Source: Phoronis australis
Taxonomy: Eukaryota > Phoronida > Phoronidae
DNA: 64,000 nt
Assembly: GCA_002633005.1 (NCBI GenBank)
Contig: NMRA01000121.1
Location: 280,847 to 344,846 of the forward strand
Direction of reading: 5' to 3'
Below the pieces are notes generated by a model. It searched no databases and was not told the DNA's origin. It was given only the letters and a program-made list of their open reading frames with translations. The position numbers and the translations under genes are program-made. Of this stretch, positions 15,401-27,400 are shown piece by piece. Every line of letters starts with the position of its first letter. The first letter of the stretch is position 1.

Positions 15401-18400
15401 TCACCCATCTGATTACCACTAAAGGAGAAAACTGAAACTGACAAGTATAGCACAAGCCGAAAGTATTCAGGCAAAATGACCCGAATTTCCCATCACGACA
15501 ATAAGGCAGAAGTCAAATTCGTTATCAGAGCAGTCTTTGGTCAAAACTGAGAATGAAGGGAATTAAAAAAAAAAAACAGTGCAGGTAGTCTGATGTCATC
15601 AGACGTGTGCAGGCCTCATGGTTGGGCCCATTGCACAAAACACCTGAGCAAAAGCACGAGAGCCCAATTATGGCTCCTCCTGAAGAAAGTTTCAAGTCTG
15701 CCAGTGTCCTTCAGGAAAACGGACAGATGTTTCCATTTGTTGCCATGCACTATGTGTTGTAGGCATGTAACAGTGCCATCCAGTAGGTTGCTCCTTAGCC
15801 TATAAAAAGCTGGGCAAGACTCTACCAGGTGTTTAGGAGATTCTACGTCAGTACCACACTCGGGACACACAGGGCTCCCCATATGCCCAGTAATGTGTCT
15901 GTGTCGGGCTAGGTTGCAGTGGCCCGTCAAAATTTGAATGACGTGTCTTATACCCAATCTATCTAGACTCAGAAGGCTTTTTGAACCTTCTGGTTCGATC
16001 ACGTTGGGAAAATTCTCCTTGGGAATTAGATGCCTAAGCCACTCTGTGATTAGAATTTTGTCACCCTAATAGATATTACCATAATTTTTGCTGTTGCCAG
16101 AATTAGCGGTCACGAAGCGAAACAGAGCATGATTTACTTTAGTGTTATACTGTATAGTCTTACAATCTCTAACACATACATTCAGTGTCATTTTACATAA
16201 AATCTCTAACACATGTATTCCGTGTCATTTTACATGCAGTCTATGGAAACTCATTACTTAGAAAACGCTTCGATCTTTGTTTCCTGCCTTCATTAAACAG
16301 CCGCGTGCACTTGAAACGTTAGCTTGTCACAATTCAGAAGTCCCAAGTTGTTTCGTCTACAAAAACTAACTGCTAACAATTGCTACTAACTCAAGTTCAT
16401 AGAATGTTAAAGGGACACATCGCTGCTGCTTATCTGTCAATATTGAGTTCTTCAACAAATGCTCATATGATCTTGAATTGTTGCTATATGAGCCGGTAAT
16501 TCAAGTCACAGGCAACGCGTATATATATATCCCTTTCAAATTTACAATTTAAGGGATGGCCAACCTCTACAACCTCTGAAGCTTTTCTTGAGACACTGAA
16601 TATTTTGATGTTCTTGTTGGTAATGGAAATAGAATCCTATCATGGTAAGGAATATTAAGAAACAAGTTTTATGAGAACAAAAGGCTCAACTCACTTTTCC
16701 TTTTTTAATCAGCTTAACAGAGCGAAATGCAGTTTTAATCAAAACAAGATGTGCCCACTGACTGGAAGATGATTCACAATGTATGGCTTTCAAGTCAGTT
16801 TTGGTTTCACACAGGCTAGCTAGAAACAGTTAATGAGTTTACATACTGCTAACTTCAACAAGGTGAAACGTTGATCTGTAAATGCAAACAGTCATTCCAA
16901 GCTCATTTGAAACAAGGACGACTCACACAGACAGTGTCTACTGTATCCTATATCGGAAATAGCTGAGAATCAAAGAAACAAATATCTTAAGCATATGCTC
17001 CATTTTTGAGACATTACAAAACTGTGAAGACCACTTGTATTACCTGACATCAAAATGAGTTAGGGTAGAGTTACTCCCTAAAGCACCAATAACAATGTGT
17101 GACTCCAACCTGAGCTTGGAATCGGCCAGTGACAGAGACTGCAGTTGCTGGAATGAGATTTTTATAATTATTAGTAGACAGAAACGTTCAGTGGCAACGA
17201 CAGACTATCATTCCAGGCAAAGCTAGAAAACAATACTAGTCAGAGTAAAAGCAGATTTTGCATTCAAATTGGGCTGCACTTCAACTACAATCTTGTGGTA
17301 CGTTGGAGCTATGAGAACAGGCTGAATGGAATGTAGAGAGTTCAGTCAGAAAACTCTAGACCTGTCAACAACTAATAGTTGTGGTAATTCTCCACAAAAT
17401 TTGCACAAAATAATTAAAGAAAGTGTATTTCCCCAATAGTTGAGGTGTGCCAAATAAACAGAATATACTGACTTCGTAGATGACAGGTGTGCGAAATAAA
17501 CTGAGTAACCAATTATTGCCAACTGCACCAGAGAGCGAATTTAATGAAATGCAGCCCACGGGAAGCCAATGTGATCCAATTAGCAGTAATTAAAATAAAG
17601 TTACTTTATCCAGTTTTAACATAAAAGCAGCTAATCCTGTCATTGGTGAAACACTTCTTAGCTACTCCTGACTCTCACAATAGTCTTCTAAATCACCCCT
17701 TGACCTCACGTTTACACCAGCATGGATATCTTTTGAAAATGGATGAACTACCCCCCCAGAAACTAGGTAGCAAGCTTGTGGCATAGATATGATAGATGGG
17801 CGTATCTGTTATTCGATTTGTTTTTCTTTCATATAATAAAGATAATGGCAAGCATTCATCGGTAACCGGCTGATGTGCGACCAAGGTATGATATCCGTGC
17901 GATCTGTATTGTTATGTCCAACAAAGAAGTAAGAAAGGAAAACAATCAACGTGTCCCATAGGTGATAACCATGGGCCGCGCTTACGCCAATCGCGTTGCT
18001 CTCGCAAATTAAACAATACCTTACGACCTCCATACGACGTCATTTGGCATGGGTAGCCCTAATTGGCATGCAAAACCTCACGTTTCATTCGACAAACGTT
18101 TTTCCTGCTAGACATTGCATTCTCATATGGGACATTTGAATGCCCCATGCTGGGCTTTTTTCAAGTACGCCATGCCACAATATGAATACCACATCGCGCA
18201 ATAGGGTATATTTGTGACATGTTTACAGAAAGCTAGTTTATAGCCGCTTCAAGGCAGGTGGTTACTATACAGTACATAAAGGCAGTTAAACGAGAGAGTC
18301 AAAACAGTCTAAAATGACTTACGCAGTCTTCATCCTGCATCATGTCTACTATAGCATCAAGGACCTGAGCTAAAGACCTACAAAGTGAACAAAATTTTTT

Positions 18401-21400
18401 AAAATTAGGACAGGTACCTTTTCAAACAGGTATCTTTACCAACGATCAATGCAATTCTCTTGCCATTACAAGTTATGAATTTTTACAAAAACTAGCCAGA
18501 AAACAGTAAAAATGGCCATCAGATGGCACAAAATATGTCGAAACCATTCAAAAATGAGAACATGTCATTGTTTCATTAATAGAAAGCTATTCACCAAGTT
18601 TCATAAAGATCCGTCCAGAAATTTCAGAGAAAGAGTAAAAATGAAATCGCCACAAAGGGTTACAACATTTGTCGGATCCATCCATCGATGTCGTCGTCAA
18701 CTTCATAAAAATACACTAGCTAAATGCAATGAAGATCCTGCAGAGGTTTTGGGAGATATAGCCATGGGCGCAAAAAAACTCCAAAGTCGTTGGAAAATCA
18801 TCCTCAGCCGTCATCTTCACAGTAGGAACATATATGCCAATTTTCACAACTATCCTTTGAGTGATTTGGTTGATAGAGGGGCGAATGCCAAAAACAGACT
18901 TGAAAACTGTAAAAATGGCCACTAGGAGGTGCAAAATATCTAGAATCCATCCAAAAATTGAAGCATAGCATCATCTCATTAATAGATGCCTATCTGCCAA
19001 ATTTTATGAAAATCCGTTGTCATATGACCTTTTCGGAGGTAAAATATGTAAAAAAATAAAATTGCCACCACGGGGCACACTGGTAGCCGGGTCCGTCCAA
19101 AACTTTGCTCATGGCATCCCATCCATGAAAAGAATAAATTTCATGAACACACATCAAAGAGTTTTGGAGATAGAGCAGTGGAGGCTGGCCAGACGGACAG
19201 GAATGACACCATAATGCGCCCACATATTTATATAAAAATTTGTCTGATGGTAGCTGAGGTACAAATATTGAGCAAAGTTATTGCTTAAAGTGCTTCACGG
19301 AAAAAAAATTAAAATTCACTAGTCAGCCATATTGTGTCCTGGATTGATGAGATTTTACCGTACTTAAAATTTATCAGAGTAAGAATGTGGACTTTGAACT
19401 TACTTTGATTTCAGACCACCGAAGTTCTTGCCGATGAACAAGTGCCTCAAACTTTTGTTTTTGCATACCCAGGGTAAGATATTCTTTAAACCAGCATCAA
19501 AGCCTACAATACATCAACACTGACAATCTATACAGCAATATAAACACTGTTAGCAAAAAAGGTTAACACTGTAGGAAAAAAGAAATACTGTTTAGTTAAC
19601 AATTTGAACGCAATATTCATTAACGTCACATTTTCATCAAACCTTGGATGAGAAATTTATTTCAAATTAAAATTTATTGGCTACTAAACATTTTTTGCCT
19701 ACTTTGAAGACACAAGAGTACAAAACAAAAGTAATGAGACAAAAAGACCGAGAATTCCCACTTCATGACAGTTGGGCACAAGCCCAATTCACCGTCAGAA
19801 GTCTTCCCTCATGATCAAGAATGAAACAAATTATCTTGAAAGTCAGTTAGGTGCTTAAGCAATTCTGTAATTAGAATTCCTTCACCATAATAGTTGTTAC
19901 CAGTCCTTTTTGCTGTTAACAGAATTAGCCGTCGTGACGGGAAAACGGCTTTTCGACTGTCACTTTTGTCGATTTGTGCTTTATTTTCAGCACAATACAA
20001 TAGTAACCATAGTAACTTAAAAATGCGCACAGATATACATATTTAATCACACATTTAGTGGTAAAACCAAATCTTCATTATACCAATTGCATGTTGGCTT
20101 AGTTCTTTTGGTACAAGCACATTTAAGGGGAAAACCACCTTCTTGCTTAGAAAAATGAAATACAGAAAGAAGGCTGTTGTAAAATGTATGCCTGACTCAG
20201 GCAACCTTCACATGAGCAAGACAAACACAATTTTGGATTTAAGACAACCAGTGAGTTGTACTTGTACAAAACCACCAAAACATTACGTTCTCTCTTCACG
20301 TTGACACACATACTGTCGTACCATTATCACTGATGTCAAGACTTGACAGATGTTGAATGTCCGCAATACAGCCACCTAACACTTGAGCACCTGTTGTCTT
20401 TAGTTCATTATTGCTGAGGTTAAGGGTCAACTCCTGCAGCTGTTTGTTGACAGAGATGCCTAGCAACAATTGCCTATAAACAGATGGATGAGACAGACTT
20501 ACATCATGATAATAACTCGACCATACCGACAAATTCAGTCCAGTTGATCTTGAAACATTTTATGTGTAGCGCTGTCGTATCCTGTTTGAGAAGAGTTCAA
20601 AACATTGTGTTCCACTTACAGGGAAATATCTTAAATTAACTCAACACTGACAAGACAAAGTCAATGTTACTTTCGGGAGATAATATTAAATGATGTAATT
20701 TTTCAGTATTTTGTACAAAAATAATCGCCAATTGGATAAAATTGTTACACCTTTCATTTTCAAAAGCCCAAATATCAAGACGTCACAAACTTTTCCACTG
20801 TCGCTGTATAACTGCAGTACAGTACAAGACTTAGTCAAATTCTGTTTTCAAAACAGTGAGCATAAGACACCAGCTCGTTTCGCCTACTATAATACCACGA
20901 CCAAAACAAAAGAATTAATAGGCTCTCCTTCATGTACCTGTTTGTCGAGACACTTGTCTGACAAAAGAAAAGTAAACTTTCCGACATATTATATGCTAAA
21001 TAGTTGAAGAATTACAAATAAAAGACACTACACATAACAAAATCATTACGTGAACATCCATTACTGAGCAGTCACTTACTTGACAGCTTCATCAGGGAGC
21101 CTGTTGCCGGCCAAGTTTACGTGCTTCAGTGACAACGCTGAGGAGAAAAACTGCTTCCATGCCTGTGGTACGTCACTGTTCTTCTTGAGAGTGAATGTAT
21201 TGTTGGAAAGGTCAAGGTCGCGTAGGTGGGATGTACAACCACGCGAGATGGGCGCAATGATAGTGTCGAGAGCGAGGCCTGACGACGATAACTTCAGATG
21301 AGTCAGGGCGTTTGGCTGCGCCAGGAAGTTGTACAGCGTCTGAAATGAAGGCAGGAGTGGATACCTAGCACACTTGTCAATCGACAAGATTAATAGTATA

Positions 21401-24400
21401 ATACCGTGAGACCGCATACATGTAACTTTCTGACTTTTAAACAATAGGTTTCAGTTGTAATGCTGCAGTTGATGGCGCTGTCAGTCACTTATGACAGGAC
21501 ATGTGCATGATGGCGTACGGCTCAACAACAGTGAAAAGAGTGGTTGATGATGCTGTTAATCGCCTATGACAGGTCATGTGGGATTAGAGGAGGCAGTGTG
21601 GCCTGGTTGATAAGTGCCCGCTTTCTGAACTCGAGGTCGTGGGTTCAAGTCCCACCAAGTCACACTGCTAAACCCTTGAGCCAGGTTTCTAGCTCCTCAG
21701 CACGGTTTTAACCATATATTAATAAAGCATAAAAATATTTCCAGGTGATCAGTGCAATGGGCCCACATGCGAGGCCTGCGCACGTCTGGTACAACGTGTA
21801 TCAGACCGCCTGCAATTATTTTATTATCATGTGGGATCTTTCTTAACGGTGATCTCTTCAACAACTCTCTCAGTGAAGGGTGGTAAGAAATATTGAAAAG
21901 GTCTCCCAGACGAGATTCCTGCAGAATGGCGACAAAAATATTTCAATTAAATGTCAGCAAAACTTTGGAGCAATTTTTTTTTTGTAGAGGTGTGGACCCA
22001 AGTGTGCGAAGTGTCTGGTGGTGAAATGTGTCATGTGGATTGCTTTTCAATACTAATGTTCCATATCAAGGCCCTGTCATATCAGCTCTGAGGGATCTCG
22101 AAGACACTAAAGAAAAGTGGAAATTTACTATTAAAGCGTATTGCAAACTGAGTAAGAACCACTCTCATGGGGTTACCACACACAAGGCAATATTTGCCAG
22201 ATTGCTATTCTTACCAGTCCGAGCCCATTTCATTAAGAAGTTAAGATGGGATGAGACATTTTGAAAATGAGTCCGCGTGACAGGACCATCAACAACCAGC
22301 AACTTCAACTACATAGTTACATAAATTGACCTGTCCTAAGCTCAATTTCTTTTTTAAAGCTTCATAAATCTAAATATCATGCTCGAACAACTTCAAAATG
22401 AGCTTTCTCTAACTCTACAGGCAAAGTGTATACTAGACTTTTTCATCAAAAAGTAATTGAACTGTTTATTTTTCCGTGACAACAGCTTGAACAAGGCTTT
22501 GAGTTCAATAATCCAGTGCCCCTCCCTGTGCCGATCCAATCTCTCAATTTTGGAGAGAAGTTCAGTTGAACGCCAGCTTAGGGCAAATGAATAACAAAAA
22601 ATGTACCCCAGTCTGCTACGAAACAAAATATAAGTCGAAATAATTGAAAAATAGTAAACCAACAATTTCCATGGACTATCACTAGACTAGTAGTGCTGAG
22701 ATCCAGCAGGTGGCGAAGCAAAGGCAGCCAGACAAGTGAAACTCCAGAGTAAAAAATCAAATAGGCCTACATTATAGCCACCAAACTGAAAAGTTTGTAT
22801 TTTGGAACAAATATATTTGTGTTTAACCTTTGAGTAATCAAGCAGCATTGATTACCTAAGCTGCTCGTGTGTCCGTTCGCACAGTTTGATAGCTTAAACC
22901 TTTCAACATCACTTTTCGGCTTAGAAGATGCCCAAAAATTGACGGGATAGTTTTCACGAGCTGCATAACGGATGTCGGAATTACACACGTCATATCAACA
23001 CCGTTTCACCATAGACTAAAGTAAGTTTTACACAACGTATTATTTGTCAGGTAAAATTGTGGCTTGGAACGCAGACGAAGGTGTCTCAACAATGCTGCGT
23101 ACTTATTGGTCGTTAAACCGTCAGTCGTAATCCTGGCGATAGGTCAATTGCTGATCCTTTCAGACCCGTCTAACACTCACAAATGAACTTACATCAAGAA
23201 AGTTACAGAATGCTAAGACTACATTTAAGTTACACTATCATTCATACCGTAGGCTCCTCCCCCTTGGCTAAGCTGTTGTCTGATAGGTCCAGGAACTGCA
23301 ATGTGGTGGCCATGAATTTGTTCTGACTCATGGCATCACAAAGTTTGTTCACACCCTTGCCCATCACGCCTGTCTTGGACAAGTTTAGATGTGACAAACC
23401 TTTGGACAGGTGACTTACTGGGCCAGATAGGTGGACAAGACCTGTGAAAAGAAATGTTATGTACTTATAAATTAAAAAAAATGGATGACATTCATCAAAA
23501 TTTCTCTTGAACTTGCTCATTCGTGGCAAAATTGTGAAATTCGAAGAAAATTGATTTAAATAACTAAAAAAAATAGCCAATCTTTTATGGAAACTTTGGC
23601 ATCAACATGAAGAAGTCCTGATGACAAAATCTGTGGTAACAGTAACTACACTTCACTTCCAAGTGTTCACATTACCAGGTTATCAGCTTATTTAAGACAA
23701 TTCTGTAGTGAGTCTACCTTAGCTTAGCTTAGCTCATATTTGTCATATCTTAACTTATAACCGATACTCATTATCACTGAAGAGTTTGAGCAAATAATAG
23801 TAACCGAATTTGCTCTCCAACTTAAATGCAGCGGCCATTTTGTACAAACAACATTAGTTTGAAAGAAGCAACATAGGCATGGATCTTAAAGCATATCAAT
23901 GTCTAAAAGTAATCTCTTTTAAAAATTTCATTTCTAAAAATTTTTCAAAGCTTTAAAGCCGATACTGACAGAAGCCAAATTATCCACAATTAATGTTGCA
24001 AGTATTTACAACTGGTAGGACATCTATTGGCCAGTTTGCTGACTAAGTCACTACACTGCTACATGTACAGTCGTGGCAGGTGTTGCCACTCTAAAGATAA
24101 ATTTACAAGAAAGTGGCTTGTGACGAGACTCTTGCAAGGTGTAGCAACCAGATCAACAACATAATACACAACGTACCTCTGTCCTCTAGAGAGTTCTTGG
24201 ACAAGTCTAATATAATCAGTGGTGACAGGGTATTAGAAAGCAATGCAGTGCTCAGTTTTTCAGCGAAGTCCCTAAAAGACACGATTGATGTTCTTACACT
24301 TAAAAAATATATCACATATTAGCTTTTTACCAAGTCATACCTTTAGCCAAAATTTAAGTTTATTACCTCAGGCCATTATACACTAGCAGGTGCAAAAAAA

Positions 24401-27400
24401 CAAACTGAAATAAACAAATATGGTAAGCACAACACGGTCAGTGTAGTAGATTAACACTTTGTGAAATTTAAACTCAAGAACAATATTTTAAATTACAAAA
24501 TTGTATGCACCTAGCAAAGGAACATAATAAACAATAACAAAACGAAAAGAATAAACAGCAGTGCTGTTAAAGGTCAACATTTGAATGACAGTAATTATGA
24601 ATCGAGGACATCTTATGTGTTATTATCCAACCTCTGCTGCCCAGACCTACCCCACTCACATCCTTACCTGCCTAGTCCTACTCCACTCACATCCTTACCT
24701 GCCCAGTCCTACTCTACTCATATCCTTACCTGCCTAGTCCTACTCCACTCAAATGCAACTCTTCTATACTGGAACCTCTCATCATCACAGTCAGGATCTT
24801 GGAAGCCAAGTCGGAATTCTAGTGCACACCGAAAACAAATGTTTAAAAATTGAAAAAGTTTGATAGTTAGTAAGAATGGTGATGATAAAAATCTTTCAAG
24901 GTTCAAATGGAAGTCTAACAATGACCAAAACAATACACGTAAAATGTGACATGGCACAAACGAATGAATATACTATGGCTTATTTCTTGTTGGTTGCATT
25001 TCAGGTGTAAACTGCAAGGCATTACTTAACTGTGAATTGATGACGTTTACCTCAACAAGTAAGTTCAGAGCAGCTAAATGTCATACCCGAAGACAGAATA
25101 TCACGATTATTGACATGAAATGTCAAAAATATGAATCCTTTGCGATCAAACACATGCAAAATATCACGCACGTTATGATTTATTCTCATATTCCAAGATA
25201 TTGTCATTAAAAATCAGCAAAATCTATCCTCTGCTTATTAGCATAATGTATCTGGTGTTCTACCTAAAAACCAACGTAATTCATCTTCAATTCATTTGCC
25301 TTATCGAAACTCTTAGGGTAAAAAATTAGTCATTTTCTGTTTAGCTGATCTTTTCACAACCAAATATTCTCAGTTATTTGTTGAAATATGATAGACATGT
25401 CCCACGTTTTCAGATAAATTAGATAATTTTCAAACTAAGTTAGAAATAACAGAATTTTTTGGTGAGAGTTATGGATTATGGTCTCCTTAGAACTAACAAT
25501 TACCAGTTTTGTGCCATTAGCCCTGAAGCTGGTGAACCATTGGTTGAATTCCAGCGCAGCTATGATGGGCACTAGGTCTCTGAAATAATAAAAGGACAGT
25601 ATCAATGATACACGTCACTACATTTTAGAAATTAGTTGTTGTCTTTATTCAAACTTTCCTTTAATAGATACCTATTTGCCAAGTTTTATGAAAATCTGTT
25701 GAGGACATTTGAAGATGCAGACTGTGGTAACAACATAAAAAACTAAAACTGCCACAAGTGGGCAAACCAGTAGTCAGATTCATCCGAAAGTTCGCTCATG
25801 CCATCCAATCCATGAAAGGAACAAACGCGCAAAATTTCATGAACATACGTCAACGAGTTTTGGAGATAGAGCAGCCGACACTGGATGCCGGACGGATGGA
25901 AGGATGGGCATGACAGAACAATGCACACACATAAAAAGCAAAGGATGATACATTGTAAAAGAGAAAAGTTCAGAAAAATAAGTTGACCCTATTTATTGGT
26001 AACTAAGCCAACTACTTACTTGTTGTCTAAATGGTCAAAGTCTCCAAGGCAGAGCTCTCTACTGTCATGAGACAGATAAATAGTGTCAATGTCCTGAAAG
26101 GCAAACATCAGTGACGACCTATTACAAACATATCCGTAGTAAGCTTTGCAATAAACAGTGTTATCACACAACACCTTTAGTCCAAGGTGCTTTGAGGTTC
26201 TCCTACTAAAAGAACATTGACCTGAAAATTACTAGCTCAAAAACTGTTATTGTCTTCTGAACCCAATAACAATAAAGAAATGCATGGTTATAAGTCACAT
26301 TACTAAGTTTCACAGACATTTCCATGGCTAGCACAATGTTTGTGCAATGAATTGTGGGAATTGTTAGCCCAATTGCAACTGACTATCATCAGGAAGAGAT
26401 AACCAGGAAGGGACAACTAGCTAAACCGCCGTTTTTGGCCTCCTTCCCCGGACTACTTTTAGGACTTAAGTTTCGTTTAAAAGGAAACAGATGATTTCAT
26501 CAGAGAGATTAAAGCTTTTTCTATAGAAGGATATCAAAAAAACTCACTTTGCAACCTTAAACAGTGGTGTAATTGTACTTTGAAAATATCGACTTCAGCG
26601 CACGCAATCGCAATTTCCCACACGCAGTCACGGGTATTTAAGCTTTTCCGTCGATGTATAGATGGCGCAGTAGTCAAGTACTCCCTCATTTGCATATCAA
26701 ATTTGCATGTGGGAGTTCTGAGACTCTCGTCAGTTGTTGGTCGAGCGCTTGAGTGGATAAAGCGGTGACCTCCCACTGAGAGCACGCGCTGATGAAGATA
26801 CCACTCGATCGCTTCGCAATCAGGAGGTGAAAACACTCTCATGACCGCAGTTCTGAATTCCAGCTAAGCAAGCCCTATTTCGAGGAGCGGACTTTGAATT
26901 GTTTTCGTCCCCTGACAGTGGATTGCAGAGATTAGAATGAGGTCAACATCAAACTTTCTGCGGCTACATGTCGTGTTGACAAAAGTTTGAAGTGTCAGAA
27001 CCATAGACGGAGCGTGCGGGATGTCTATGATTCCTGTTCTTCAGTTGACGAAAACATTGCTATTGGCATAAAGAATGGCCTTGGGAAATTAATTTTGAGG
27101 TGGACACCTGTATCCAAGAATAAATATTAATACTCTGTAATATCTCATCCTCCGCGTTTTGTTTCTTTGACGCTGTTTGAGGTTGCGGTATCGTGAAACA
27201 ACACTGTCGGGTGAGAGAAGTTGCACCGAATAATTGGAATTGGCTGCAGTTCTTCCTTTAGAATGCCCGGACTCAACTGTGTCGTTTTCTTGGCAAGTCT
27301 CTTGCCTGCCGAAATTTTTCTGAGCATTGAAGACATCGGCCTTCTCTTGCGCCAATCAACCTTTTATCTGCTCAGGCTACAAAAATGTTATGCCTAATTT

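Noticed and set aside
18512-18925. 137-residue plus-strand frame
   Set aside because: It lies wholly inside the modular repeat array and shows repeated phrases rather than a protein domain.
24367-24404. A 38-nt candidate CARMIL exon (minus strand, [13 protein letters not shown]) that would join exon 10 in frame
   Set aside because: The exon at 24730-24818 matches the family far better ([15 protein letters not shown]) and covers the same LRR segment. The 38-nt stretch is T-rich and has only a chance resemblance.
24730-24860. Reading frame [20 protein letters not shown] across CARMIL exon 9
   Set aside because: It is the wrong frame over the real exon; the true frame reads [15 protein letters not shown].
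26590-26842. tRNA gene near 26740
   Set aside because: Only the 5' half resembles a tRNA; no B box or closing acceptor stem.
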